Below are positions 35,340 through 46,416 of a stretch of 64,000 nucleotides of DNA, piece by piece (the stretch's first letter is position 1; every line of letters begins with the position of its first letter). Under the pieces are notes generated by a model. The model made no database searches. It was not told where the DNA came from and saw only the letters and a list, made by a program, of their open reading frames with translations. The DNA comes from Caproiciproducens sp. CPB-2 (lineage in GTDB: Bacteria > Bacillota > Clostridia > Oscillospirales > Acutalibacteraceae): positions 1,674,001 to 1,738,000 of the forward strand of contig NZ_CP142860.1 in NCBI RefSeq assembly GCF_036287215.1, read 5' to 3'. Position numbers and translations under genes: made by a program.

Positions 35340-36614
35340 CTATACGGTGGCGGCATGAAGCAGCACGTTGATGTTTTCCTGATAAATGGTGTTAAACTGC
35401 GAAATGGAAATCGGATTTCTGCCCAGACCGACTTCAATCGTATAGCCGGGCCTGCGGTAATCCTGAATAAACCAGTCCTTGTAGCCTGCGTAAGAGGCAA
35501 TTCCGGCAGTCTGGTCCAGCCGGTAGCCGCTGATTGCCGCGAATTCCTCTCCAATGGTTCTGCCTTCCGGAGGAGCCATATCCATGAAATTCCAGTAGAT
35601 GACCCTGCCCTGCGTGTGGTAGGCGATCACCAGCCGGAAATCGTGGGTCTGCGTAAAATTGACGACAGTCTGTGTTTCCGGCTCCGACACGGGGAATGGT
35701 CCCGAATATCTTGTCGGACCGGGACCGGTAATGCCGTATTCTGCTTCCGCATCCTTTGACTCCTGCCACGCGGCGTTATAATTATGGTTTAAATCCACGC
35801 CGCGGTTGTTTGCCTGCCATACCGTAGAGAAATCGGTACTGCCGTTATTCCAGACAATCAGGTCCTGATAATAAGGGTTGTCGGGCTGCAGGCCGTTCAG
35901 TACCAGATCCACTCCGTCGGGGTTGACCATGGGAATGATATAAATACTGCTCTGGTTCCAGATTTCCCTGGGGCTATATCCGTCGCCCAGCGTTTGGTTC
36001 AGGGTATAGGTATATAGGAAATTTTCCGTAAACTTCATCAGCAGTGGGGAAGTGATCCACTCCAGAGCGTGATGGGCTGCATTATAGAAAACCTGATTCG
36101 GACCCGAGCCGAGCCTTAAATAATACAGGTTTTTACCAAGGACGCTGAGCCCGGCAATACCAACCTCTAAAAAAGGGTACCGTGCTTTCAGCCCCTGAAT
36201 GTCCCGCTCTAAAATCTGATAAGTATAGTCAATGTTGGTGTCGACCACGTCCATACCGTAAGGAACAACAATCTGCTGGCCGACCGTGAGGTTTCCGGCG
36301 TCAAGACCGGGATTTGCTCCGAGCAGCAGGGGAAGGGACGTATGATACCGGCGGGCTATGCTGTAGAAGGTATCGCCCGGCCTGATCCGGTACAGGTCAT
36401 ATCCCAGCAGGTATCGTTCCATGACCCTATAGGTGGCCGGGCCGATGATGCCGTCCTGAGTAAGACCGAACGCACGCTGAAATTGCAGGACTGCCCGGCG
36501 CATCTGCTGGCCGAAGATTCCATCAATGGGGCCGGGATTGTAGCCGATCTTTTGCAGCATTGCCTGAATTTCCATGACATCTGTCCCGGACATCCCCAAT
36601 CGCAGTGTTCTCAT
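35340..36614 (-). CDS. M14 zinc carboxypeptidase with peptidoglycan-binding and LysM domains
   Basis: This 424-aa protein has a PG_binding_1 domain (about 3-65: GMSGTDVMEIQAMLQKIGYN), a LysM domain (about 72-120: YRIRPGDTFYSIARRYH) and an M14 peptidase domain (about 130-424). Zinc ligands HHALEW (HxxE) and a later His (VIAYHTQG), and the catalytic Glu in YTIEVGLG are visible. It probably cleaves gamma-D-Glu-diaminopimelate bonds in peptidoglycan, like the spore-associated YqgT/ENP1-type enzymes. There is no classic signal peptide. GAGGTGA precedes ATG 36614. Confidence 0.9.
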   Translation of the reverse strand: MRTLRLGMSGTDVMEIQAMLQKIGYNPGPIDGIFGQQMRRAVLQFQRAFGLTQDGIIGPATYRVMERYLLGYDLYRIRPGDTFYSIARRYHTSLPLLLGANPGLDAGNLTVGQQIVVPYGMDVVDTNIDYTYQILERDIQGLKARYPFLEVGIAGLSVLGKNLYYLRLGSGPNQVFYNAAHHALEWITSPLLMKFTENFLYTYTLNQTLGDGYSPREIWNQSSIYIIPMVNPDGVDLVLNGLQPDNPYYQDLIVWNNGSTDFSTVWQANNRGVDLNHNYNAAWQESKDAEAEYGITGPGPTRYSGPFPVSEPETQTVVNFTQTHDFRLVIAYHTQGRVIYWNFMDMAPPEGRTIGEEFAAISGYRLDQTAGIASYAGYKDWFIQDYRRPGYTIEVGLGRNPISISQFNTIYQENINVLLHAATV

Positions 36615-36673
36615 GATGGTTCACCTCAAAATCCTTTTTTGAAAACCGCTCATTGATTCATGGTACTAATGTA

Positions 36674-36702
36674 TTGCGGAAAATCAGGCTTTATGCTATA
36701 TT
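36674..36702 (+). promoter_or_regulatory. Promoter of nfo
   Basis: TTGCGG (36674), 17 bases, TATATT (36697). Confidence 0.6.
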
Positions 36703-36792
36703 TTCCATGGACGTTTCTTTCCATTTTCCGTTTTCTCCGTAAAGCAGCGGGAAAAGGGAAAATAGAGAAAAGTCCTGAAAGGAGTCAATAAA

Positions 36793-37635
36793 ATGCTGAA
36801 AATAGGCTGCCATCTTTCTGTGTCCAAAGGATTTCTGGCCATGGGAAAGGATGCCCTTACCATACAGGCGAATACCTTTCAGTTTTTTACACGCAATCCC
36901 AGAGGGAGTAAAGCAAAAGAAATCAATCCGGAGGATGTCCGGGCATTGCTGGAGCTGATGGAAGAAAACCGGTTCGCACCCATCCTTGCGCATGCTCCCT
37001 ATACGCTGAACGCCTGTTCGGCTGATGAGAGGACCAGAAGCTTCGCCATGGAAACAATGGCGGACGACCTTAACCGGATGGAGTTTTTGCCGGGGAATCT
37101 TTATAACTTCCATCCCGGCGGCCATGTGGGCCAGGGGGCGGAAAAGGGAATAGAACGGATTACCGCGATGCTCAATTCGATTTTGAAGCCGGAGCAGCAC
37201 ACGACGGTTCTGCTGGAGACAATGGCCGGGAAAGGCACGGAGGTAGGCCGTACTTTTGAGGAGATCCGGCTGATTCTGGACGGGGTCGAGCGGAAGGAAC
37301 AAATGGGTGTCTGTCTCGACACCTGCCATGTGTTTGACGCCGGGTATGACATTGTAAACGGTCTTGACGACGTTCTGGACTATTTTGACGAAGTCATTGG
37401 GCTCGACCGGCTGAAGGCCATCCATCTGAACGACAGCCTCAATTCTCTGGGCAGCCATAAAGACCGTCACGCCAGAATCGGGGAAGGGAAGATCGGACTC
37501 GAGGCGATCACCCGCGTGATCAACCATCCCGCTTTACGGCATTTGCCGTTTTATCTGGAGACGCCGAACGATCTTGACGGTTACGCCGCAGAAATCAAGC
37601 TTCTTCGGGGTGTCTATGAAGAGACTCCTTCTTAA
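36793..37635 (+). CDS. nfo: Endonuclease IV (AP endonuclease)
   Basis: This 280-aa TIM-barrel enzyme cuts DNA at abasic sites. Zinc-ligand motifs include [69 protein letters not shown] and the C-terminal FYLETPND. Length and motifs match the family fully. AAAGGAG precedes ATG 36793. Nfo is often expressed in the forespore in Bacillus; here it lies among spore genes. Confidence 0.97.
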   Translation: MLKIGCHLSVSKGFLAMGKDALTIQANTFQFFTRNPRGSKAKEINPEDVRALLELMEENRFAPILAHAPYTLNACSADERTRSFAMETMADDLNRMEFLPGNLYNFHPGGHVGQGAEKGIERITAMLNSILKPEQHTTVLLETMAGKGTEVGRTFEEIRLILDGVERKEQMGVCLDTCHVFDAGYDIVNGLDDVLDYFDEVIGLDRLKAIHLNDSLNSLGSHKDRHARIGEGKIGLEAITRVINHPALRHLPFYLETPNDLDGYAAEIKLLRGVYEETPS

Positions 37636-37676
37636 GGCAAAGAGGGAGCCTCTTCTTTATGATTGCTGAATACTCA

Positions 37677-38204
37677 TTATTTACTTGATTTTTTTGAAGC
37701 CGGGGCGGAAAACAATCCGATGTGTGGAGGGCGGAAGGTAAAAACAAAGAAGCTGAGAGTAAGCGCCGCAAGGAACAGCAGGCCTTCCCAGCCTGTTTTG
37801 GTACCGGATTTGGAGGATTCGGAAATCTTTCTTCCGCTGTAACGAAAAGCAATCAGCACCCCTGAAATAAAGGTGAGGATGTCCAGCCAAAGATAATTTT
37901 TTCCGATCATTCCGGCATAAGTGTAAAAGAAGACGATGATAAAAAGCAGTCCGAGCAGGATGCCGAGCGATTTTGCTGTAATAAAATTTCCGTACTCTTT
38001 TCCGACGGCGAAATATTCCACGATACTGAACATCAGCATGGGGAAAAAGAGCATTTTTAAATGTTCCCATACGCTTTCGTTGATCGGGCTGAACATTCCG
38101 ATCAACCGGTTGTTTCCCGTCCAATTGTAAAGGAAATGCAGAATAGTGCCAAAGATCATCACGAAAATAAAACCGATGGTTTCCCAAGCGAGCAAATTTT
38201 GCAT
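37677..38204 (-). CDS. DUF6512-like membrane protein
   Basis: This 175-aa protein has about five hydrophobic helices, with the motif FLYNWTGNNRLIGMFSPINESVWEHLKM between the first two, which is typical of this uncharacterised clostridial family. The C-terminus is Ser/Lys-rich. Function unknown. AAGGAGG precedes the ATG. Its stop is 41 bases from the convergent nfo end. Confidence 0.75.
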   Translation of the reverse strand: MQNLLAWETIGFIFVMIFGTILHFLYNWTGNNRLIGMFSPINESVWEHLKMLFFPMLMFSIVEYFAVGKEYGNFITAKSLGILLGLLFIIVFFYTYAGMIGKNYLWLDILTFISGVLIAFRYSGRKISESSKSGTKTGWEGLLFLAALTLSFFVFTFRPPHIGLFSAPASKKSSK

Positions 38205-38487
38205 GGTATCCCTCCTTTTTATTAAATTCTATGATGTGGGTTCAGAAAATAGGAGTTTAAACCATCAAAATTGCTTTATAAAATGGAGTTTCAGAAGCTT
38301 TTCATCCTCCGGCCGCTACGGCGGTTAGGGGGACTGATTTTTGCATCTCAGCCGTTTTCTGAATATTTTCTGAAAGAAAGGTCAAAAATTGCAAAATAGG
38401 AGATTCTAAATCAAAGGAAGCTCCCAATTGCCGTATCGGCTAACTATTTCAAAGGAAAGGTTCTTTAAAAATAACGGGGGAGAAAGA

Positions 38488-39219
38488 ATGAAAACTCCAG
38501 GAAAAATACATTGCAGGATAGAAACTATTTATGCGCTGTGCATGATAGCTGCGATCTTCTGTATCGGGCGATCCTTTCATAATCAGACACTTCCGGTAGA
38601 AACTCATATTGTCACCCAAAGCTCGTCCTCACAAAGTCAGCTTTCACAAAGTTCCTCTCAGGCGTCCGGCGAGGCGGTATCTGAGGAAACCAGCTGGCAG
38701 GAACAGAATTCTACGGCAGAAAAGCCCGAGTCAAAGGCAGAAAAAACGACGGAACTGCAGGAACCAAAACCGCAGGAAAAAACGGAACAGATTCAGTCAT
38801 CGAAATATTATGACATTCCACTGGATGCAGATATACAGGATGCTATTTTCAGGGAATGCAAAACAAAAAATGTCCCGGAGGATCTCGTAATCGCCCTGAT
38901 TGGTGTGGAGAGCCATTATAATTCAAAAAGCATCAGCAAAACCAATGATTACGGCCTGATGCAGATTAATATCTGCCACAGGGAATCTTTGGAGCGGGAC
39001 CTGCAGGTTACGGATCTGCTGGACAGCAAGCAGAATATTAAAGCCGGCGTCCACATGCTTTCGTGGATCGTCAATAAGTACAGCAACATGAATCAGGCGC
39101 TGATGGTTTACAACAACGGAGAAGCCGGTGCGCAGAAGCTTTGGAAACAGGGGGTTTATTCTACGCCCTATTCCAGAAAAGTAATTGATCAGATGAATAA
39201 AATTAAAAAGGAAGCATAA
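38488..39219 (+). CDS. Lytic transglycosylase (SLT domain), anchored
   Basis: This 243-aa protein has an N-terminal membrane anchor (about 15-33), a low-complexity Ser/Gln/Glu/Lys linker (about 45-110) and an SLT catalytic domain (about 118-240) with IALIGVESHYNSKSIS, where the Glu is catalytic, NDYGLMQIN and YNNGEAG. It cleaves peptidoglycan glycan strands. Start ATG 38488 is preceded by GGGGGAGAAAG; the longer frame has no ribosome site. The 280 bases before it show no gene. Confidence 0.88.
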   Translation: MKTPGKIHCRIETIYALCMIAAIFCIGRSFHNQTLPVETHIVTQSSSSQSQLSQSSSQASGEAVSEETSWQEQNSTAEKPESKAEKTTELQEPKPQEKTEQIQSSKYYDIPLDADIQDAIFRECKTKNVPEDLVIALIGVESHYNSKSISKTNDYGLMQINICHRESLERDLQVTDLLDSKQNIKAGVHMLSWIVNKYSNMNQALMVYNNGEAGAQKLWKQGVYSTPYSRKVIDQMNKIKKEA

Positions 39220-39245
39220 TGAATTTTGCTGGTAAAAGCAGGAAG

Positions 39246-39293
39246 AATGCTTACCATCTGAAAAGCCATAGAACTTTACAGATGGTAAGCATT
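39246..39293 (+). terminator. Perfect 15-bp hairpin after the lytic transglycosylase
   Basis: AATGCTTACCATCTG pairs exactly with CAGATGGTAAGCATT around an 18-base loop. Only TTTG follows. The rest of the gap (39294-39534) shows no gene. Confidence 0.6.
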
Positions 39294-39534
39294 TGCCGGC
39301 TCCTGATTGCTGCTTGATACAGATATTTTGTTCAACACTGTTTGAGCCGCTTTGATACAAAAGAAAACAGGATTCTCCATCTGTAATTTTATTTTAATTA
39401 TGAATGATTCTGTCGAAACTGTAAAGCGATTATACTGTTCATGCTCATTTTGGTTATGTAATGCATAACATTCTTTTCTTTCTGTTCCGGGAATAGGGAA
39501 ACCGTTTCCGGAATACAATCAAGGGGGTGATGTT

Positions 39535-40008
39535 ATGCTGTGTAAGGTTCGGAATTTCTTGTTGAAGGATGCCCTTCTGCTTGTGATCGGCGGGGACATT
39601 TATCTCATAATGGAAATCTGTTACCGGGGATACTCCCATTGGAGCATGTTTGTTTTAGGCGGCGTCTGCTTTTTAGGATTGGGATATATCAACCGTTTCC
39701 TGTCCTGGGAAACGCCGCTGGTTTTACAGATGCTGATCGGAATGCTTTTGATAACGGCATTGGAATTTATCACCGGCATGATTGTCAATGTCCATTTTGG
39801 CTGGGAGGTTTGGGATTACTCGCAAAAGCCGTTCAATCTGTTCGGGCAGATTTGCCTGTCTTCCAGTATAGGATGGTATTTTCTTTCTGCGGTGGGAATT
39901 GTTCTGGACGATTATCTGCGCTGCTGGATTTTTGAAGAGGAGCAGCCGCGTTATTATCTCTTCCGCAAAAAATTGAAAACAAAAAACGGTTCCTGCGGCG
40001 GAATTTGA
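39535..40008 (+). CDS. Putative ABC transporter type IV (PF06541-like) membrane protein
   Basis: This 157-aa protein has four hydrophobic segments and the motif EFITGMIVNVHFGWEVWDYS followed by NLFGQICLSSSIGWYFLS, which marks this small clostridial membrane family. Despite the family name no transport has been shown. AAGGGGGTGATG precedes ATG 39535. Confidence 0.8.
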   Translation: MLCKVRNFLLKDALLLVIGGDIYLIMEICYRGYSHWSMFVLGGVCFLGLGYINRFLSWETPLVLQMLIGMLLITALEFITGMIVNVHFGWEVWDYSQKPFNLFGQICLSSSIGWYFLSAVGIVLDDYLRCWIFEEEQPRYYLFRKKLKTKNGSCGGI

Positions 40009-40079
40009 TCAGCCCGTCATCGGTCAACTCTTTACTAAATGGAAAACGACATTTTCTGTTAAAAACTTCGTTTTTGATA

Positions 40080-40108
40080 TTGACACATGGGCGCTGATAT
40101 GATAATAT
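40080..40108 (+). promoter_or_regulatory. Promoter of tRNA-Leu
   Basis: TTGACA (40080), 17 bases, TAATAT (40103). Confidence 0.75.
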
Positions 40109-40122
40109 AGTTGAGTCGTCAC

Positions 40123-40209
40123 GCGAGAGTGGCGGAATTGGCAGACGCGCATGGTTCAGGTCCATGTGAAAGCAATTTCATGGGGGTTCAAGTCCCCCCC
40201 CTCGCACCA
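40123..40209 (+). tRNA. tRNA-Leu (anticodon CAG)
   Basis: An 87-base class II tRNA with long variable arm and encoded CCA. Acceptor GCGAGAG, anticodon loop TTCAGGT on stem CATGG/CCATG, T-arm GGGTTCAAGTCCC. Confidence 0.96.
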
Positions 40210-40256
40210 AGAAGACATACTTTTTCCGTTTAGGGGAATGTATGTCTTCTTTTTTA
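40210..40256 (+). terminator. Terminator of tRNA-Leu
   Basis: AGAAGACATAC pairs with GTATGTCTTCT, then T-run. Confidence 0.9.
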
Positions 40257-40341
40257 TAAAGCATGTGATATTATGGATGCAGTGGTATTTTTGTATTCGC
40301 CGATAAATGCTGAAACACAAATAGGGGAAGAGGTAGTCTTT

Positions 40342-40494
40342 ATGTTTGAAATCATTGCATTTGTGGCAACCATCATTTTGGGTGTGTTTGCTGAGTCTAT
40401 TGGTACAGGATCTCATATATCTGGAGCCGGCAGCATCGCTGCAATTGCCACCATGGGTGCGTTTATTCTATGGTCTGTTAGACACAAAAAGTAA
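40342..40494 (+). CDS. Small membrane protein, 50 aa
   Basis: Two short hydrophobic stretches (MFEIIAFVATIILGVFAES and IAAIATMGAFILW) with a Gly-rich turn between them and a basic end. ATG 40342 follows GAGG at eight bases. No family recognised; a holin-like or leader role cannot be excluded. Confidence 0.5.
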   Translation: MFEIIAFVATIILGVFAESIGTGSHISGAGSIAAIATMGAFILWSVRHKK

Positions 40495-40710
40495 AAAATA
40501 ATTTTAGCCTATGAGATTTGGAGCATAACTGAAAGATTGCAGGCTTCATTTTTCCGGCTTAGTTCAAAAATTTTTTCTACCTTTTTTACAAAAACAGCAG
40601 TTTAACCGGTAAGGTTTGACTGCTGTTTTTTGCTATGGGCAGACGGGGGAAACATCGCTCTCGCGCCGGACCGGGTCCGGAACAATCGGAAAGAGACATA
40701 CTAATCTGGT

Positions 40711-41259
40711 TTACTTTATTGATAATCCAAGTCTTTCCACCCTTTTTAGTGCATCCGTCTGCAGAATATCTCCTTTTTCCACGACGGACGGAATCAATAT
40801 ACGAGCAAGGTCAGTCCATTTCAGATAGGCTGCGATCAGCTCATAGGTTCTGACCAAACCGTCAAAATCAGCCATTTCTTCAGTTTCGGCACAGGCAAGT
40901 AAAATACTTTCTTTGATATTGCTCTGTCTGCCGCCGATCAGCAGCGCATACATTTTATCTAAAGCTGCTTTAAGCTGTGCCGGAAAGGTAAACCAATACA
41001 TGGGTGTTGCGAGAACGAGGATATTACTTTCTTCCAAGAATGGAGCCAATGTATTGAAATCGTCTTCAAATACGCAGGCTTCCGCTTTGGAGTAACATCT
41101 GTTACAGGCTTTACAGCCATTGATTTTGTTTAGGCCTGCTTCATATTTTGTTACAGTATTTCCGACGGTCTGCGCTCCTTTCATAAACGCATCCGCCATT
41201 AAATCGCTGTTGCCTCCTTTTCTGGGGCTGCCCGTAAGTACCAGGATTTTTTTGCCCAT
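40711..41259 (-). CDS. Flavodoxin-fold NAD(P)H-dependent FMN reductase
   Basis: This 182-aa protein has the FMN phosphate loop LTGSPRKGGNSDLMADAF (about 7-24), a CNRCYSKAEACVFEDD Cys segment (about 53-68) and LVLATPMYWFTFPAQLKAALDK. Such iron-sulfur-flavoprotein-like reductases handle quinones or other oxidants. The start is Met14 of the longest frame (41259), with AAGGGATG upstream. Divergent from the HxlR regulator gene, a standard pairing in which the regulator controls the reductase. Confidence 0.88.
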   Translation of the reverse strand: MGKKILVLTGSPRKGGNSDLMADAFMKGAQTVGNTVTKYEAGLNKINGCKACNRCYSKAEACVFEDDFNTLAPFLEESNILVLATPMYWFTFPAQLKAALDKMYALLIGGRQSNIKESILLACAETEEMADFDGLVRTYELIAAYLKWTDLARILIPSVVEKGDILQTDALKRVERLGLSIK

Positions 41260-41462
41260 TTTCAATTCATCCCTTCGTATATTTTTTGCTTTATTCACCA
41301 GTATTTACAATCCTCATCTGTGATGAATCTCAGCACTTTGAGAGGACTGACTGGAATTGCGCTGTTTGGAATGTCGTAGCTGAAAGGCCGATTGTATGAC
41401 CTTTCTCAAACGTAATAAATTCGGCTGGAAGTTTTTTTCTGTCATTTGGCCTTCTTTTCTGA

Positions 41463-41545
41463 TTGACACTAAGATAAGGATAGTGTATATATATTATAAG
41501 TCAAGTATGCACATTTGAGATATATACTATACTGAAGGAGAGTGT
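41463..41545 (+). promoter_or_regulatory. Promoter/operator region of the HxlR gene
   Basis: TTGACA (41463), 17 bases, TATATA (41486). Sequences TAGTGTATATAT and ATATATACTATA flank the transcription start as an imperfect inverted repeat, a plausible HxlR operator. Confidence 0.55.
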
Positions 41546-41548
41546 GAG

Positions 41549-41911
41549 ATGGCGATTGAAGATTGCAGCCCAACAGGGGCAGTTATTGAAAATACTGGTT
41601 TTGGCTATACTTTGTCGATCATAGGCGGCAAATATAAAATGATTATCATGTATTGGCTTTCAGAGTATAAGCAGATTATGAGGTTTAATGAATTGAAGCG
41701 CTGTATTGGTACGATCACCTATAAAACGCTCAGCAGTACATTGAAAGACATGGAAGCCGACCAGTTGATTATCCGCACAGAGTACCCACAAATACCGCCA
41801 AAGGTGGAATACACTCTTTCAAAACGAGGAAAGTCTTTGATTCCCGTCTTAGATATGATGTGTGAGTGGGGCGAAAGAAATCGATTGCCATATTCGAAAA
41901 AATGCAGATAG
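41549..41911 (+). CDS. HxlR family transcriptional regulator
   Basis: This 120-aa winged-helix protein matches the HxlR family: GKYKMIIMYWLSEYKQIMRFNELKRCIGTITYKTLSSTLKDMEADQLI and YTLSKRGKSLIPVLDMMCEWG. HxlR regulators respond to aldehydes, quinones or redox stress. AAGGAGAG precedes the ATG. It faces the flavodoxin gene and probably represses it and itself. Confidence 0.92.
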   Translation: MAIEDCSPTGAVIENTGFGYTLSIIGGKYKMIIMYWLSEYKQIMRFNELKRCIGTITYKTLSSTLKDMEADQLIIRTEYPQIPPKVEYTLSKRGKSLIPVLDMMCEWGERNRLPYSKKCR

Positions 41912-42026
41912 AATTGTCAGCACAATGTTAAGAGAGATGGTTAAGACTGTTTTTCCGAGATTCTGCAGGAACGTTGGCACATAAAACCCGGAAGTGGTGA
42001 AAAAGCAAATTAGAAGGAGTGCAAGT

Positions 42027-42899
42027 ATGAATCAGTATGTTATTGTATCAGATGCCACCTGCGACCTTCCGGCTGCTTTGACGGAGCAGCTTGAAATCGT
42101 TGTTATCCCGATGGAATTTACGATGAGCGGAAAAGTGTATCGGCATTTCCCCGACGCACGGGAAATGAGCTTTCACACCTTTTATGAGAGAACGAAAAAC
42201 GGGGAGATGTCCGTCACTTCCCAAATCAACAGCATTACCTATGAAAAATACTTCTGCCCGATTCTCGAACAGGGGAAGGACATTTTGTATATCGCGTTTT
42301 CGTCTAATTTAAGCGGTACCTATCAGGCGTCCCGGATTTCGGCGGACGATCTGATGGAGCGGTACCCGGGCAGAAAAATTATCTGCATCGATTCCAAAGC
42401 CGCCTCGGTGGGAGAGGGAATGCTTGTTTATTACGCTGCCCGGAAAAAGCGGGAGGGCCTTGGCTTGGAGGAACTGGCGCAATGGGCAGAAATAAACCGT
42501 GATCATATGTGTCACTGGTTTACGGTCGACGACCTGAACCATCTGAAACGCGGAGGAAGGGTTTCTGCGGTATCCGCCGTAGTAGGAACGGCGCTGGGAA
42601 TCAAGCCCGTGCTTCATGTGGACAAGGAAGGGAAATTGCTTCCTGTTGCCAATGTGAGAGGGCGTAAGAAGTCTTTGGAAGCGTTGGTTGACCATATGAT
42701 CAAAACCTGTGTCCATCCGGAGGACCAGACCGTTTTTATCGGCCATGGAGATGATATGGAAGCGGCTGAATTTCTGAAATCCCTTGTTCAGGAAAAATTC
42801 TCCGTAAAGGAGATCATCATCAGCGATATGGGTCCCGTGATTGGAACCCACACCGGTTGCGGTATTGCCGCTCTGTTCTTTATCGGAACGGAAAAATAA
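42027..42899 (+). CDS. DegV family fatty-acid-binding protein
   Basis: This 290-aa protein has the DegV start VIVSDATCDLPAALTE, the TSQINSITYEKYF segment (about 60), the fatty-acid binding loop AFSSNLSGTYQASRIS (about 91-106), and the C-terminal GPVIGTHTGCGIAALFF. FakB-type relatives bind acyl chains for the fatty acid kinase FakA. AAGGAGTG precedes ATG 42027. No fakA is near. Confidence 0.92.
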   Translation: MNQYVIVSDATCDLPAALTEQLEIVVIPMEFTMSGKVYRHFPDAREMSFHTFYERTKNGEMSVTSQINSITYEKYFCPILEQGKDILYIAFSSNLSGTYQASRISADDLMERYPGRKIICIDSKAASVGEGMLVYYAARKKREGLGLEELAQWAEINRDHMCHWFTVDDLNHLKRGGRVSAVSAVVGTALGIKPVLHVDKEGKLLPVANVRGRKKSLEALVDHMIKTCVHPEDQTVFIGHGDDMEAAEFLKSLVQEKFSVKEIIISDMGPVIGTHTGCGIAALFFIGTEK

Positions 42900-42913
42900 G
42901 TTTTCTTACTGCA

Positions 42914-42951
42914 AAAGGGGCTCCCGGCTGTTTTCAGCCGGGAGCCCCTTT
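42914..42951. terminator. Strong bidirectional terminator
   Basis: AAGGGGCTCCCGGCTG pairs with CAGCCGGGAGCCCCTT between degV and the convergent hppA. Confidence 0.92.
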
Positions 42952-42974
42952 ATAGGCATGCGATCAATAATTGA

Positions 42975-45065
<2,091 letters not shown>

Positions 45066-45348
45066 TGTACCAACTCCTTGTTAATAAAATGTTCATTTAT
45101 TTCGCATTATATCACGATGAATCACGTAAATACAGATTAAAATAGACGATTTTTTCGTCTTAATATTGTGCATTCTGATATTTTTCATAATAAAGCCTTT
45201 TAAAGTGACAAATTGGGTATCGTAATTTTTGTCGTTTTTTATTGCAATTTTATTACAGTTCAAGTATTATATTGTGGTATGTGTTAGGCGCGGGGCTTGC
45301 CCGACGTGCTGAATGAGCAAATATTCAGATATTAAGAGGATATGTAAA

Positions 45349-46227
45349 ATGGCTTCATCTTCTTCCCAAAGGCGTTCCGTCGGGCTTATGGCCGTCTGTG
45401 CCTGTCTGTGGAGCATTGCCGGTATTTTTATCAAATTGGTTCCGTGGAACGCAATGGTGATCGCGGGATTTCGCAGCCTGATCGCGGCAGCCGTGGTATT
45501 GATATTTATGCGTATGACCGGGCGCCGGGTTAAGCTGAATTTGTCCTCCCTTCAGAGCGGCGTCTGTATTGCGGCAACGTTTTTTGCCTTCGTTTCCGCC
45601 AATAAGATGACCACGGCCGCCAACGCCATTGTGCTGCAATTTACCTCGCCCGTCTTCATTTTGATTATTTCCGCGCTGGTTTTCCATCAGCATTTCCACA
45701 GGGCGGATCTTATTACCGTAGTGATAACGCTGTTCGGGATTTCTCTGTTTTTCTTTGATAAGCTTGGCGCGGGTAAGCTGATTGGCAATTGCCTTGCAAT
45801 TCTCGCCGGACTGTTTATGGCGGGAATGTATGTGATTACCGGGCGTACGGATGATGATTCGCGTATGAGCGGTATCCTTTTCGGCCATCTGCTTACTGCG
45901 GTGATCGGAGTTCCGATGATTTTTATCTTTCCGGCTCCTGTCTCATCGACTGCGGTAATCAGCGTTCTGGCGCTGGGAGTCATACAGCTTGGCATCCCTT
46001 ATATCCTGTATGGGCTTGCGGTAAAGGACTGTCCGCCGCTTGCATGCTCGCTGGTCGGCGCGATTGAACCGCTGCTGAATCCCTTTTGGGTCTTTATTTT
46101 TAACGGAGAGCAGCCCGGAAAATTCGCCCTTCTGGGCGGAGCCATTGTGATTGCCGCCGTAACCGGATGGTGTGTCTGGAGAGACCGTTTTGTTTCAGTC
46201 AATTCTCAGAATTCTCTGGACGATTAG
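45349..46227 (+). CDS. DMT family (EamA) transporter
   Basis: This 292-aa protein has ten membrane helices in two EamA repeats, with VPWNAMVIAGFRSLIAAAVV in the first and LGIPYILYGLAVKDCPPLACSLVGAIEPLLNPFW in the second. Family members export amino acids or metabolites; substrate unknown. I prefer ATG 45349 with GAGGA upstream over ATG 45313, which lacks a good site; the family starts close to the first helix. Confidence 0.88.
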   Translation: MASSSSQRRSVGLMAVCACLWSIAGIFIKLVPWNAMVIAGFRSLIAAAVVLIFMRMTGRRVKLNLSSLQSGVCIAATFFAFVSANKMTTAANAIVLQFTSPVFILIISALVFHQHFHRADLITVVITLFGISLFFFDKLGAGKLIGNCLAILAGLFMAGMYVITGRTDDDSRMSGILFGHLLTAVIGVPMIFIFPAPVSSTAVISVLALGVIQLGIPYILYGLAVKDCPPLACSLVGAIEPLLNPFWVFIFNGEQPGKFALLGGAIVIAAVTGWCVWRDRFVSVNSQNSLDD

Positions 46228-46259
46228 GATTTGTTTTGAACTTTGAAATTCATTTTGTC

Positions 46260-46291
46260 AGGGCCTCAGCATAAGCTGTTGGCCCTTTTTC
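46260..46291 (+). terminator. Terminator of the DMT transporter
   Basis: GGGCC...AGC/GCT...GGCCC hairpin followed by TTTTT. Confidence 0.8.
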
Positions 46292-46307
46292 GATTCTGTG
46301 CTATAAT
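46279..46307 (+). promoter_or_regulatory. Promoter of the alanyl-tRNA editing gene
   Basis: TTGGCC (46279), 17 bases, TATAAT (46302). The -35 box lies in the right arm of the preceding terminator. Confidence 0.65.
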
Positions 46308-46416
46308 AACCGCAAAGGGTCATGATACGCCGGTTTTATGTCCTGCCGGTCCGCCGGCTGCGCGGAAACCGGCGGGGATGGATGACTGTGAAGTTTTTAG
46401 GAAAGCTGGAAATGGA

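Noticed and set aside
41260..41462. Further gene between the flavodoxin and HxlR genes
   Set aside because: Only short frames without ribosome sites; the space fits a divergent control region.
46243..46416. N-terminal extension of the alanyl-tRNA editing frame
   Set aside because: It overlaps the terminator and promoter at 46260-46307 and does not look like AlaX sequence.
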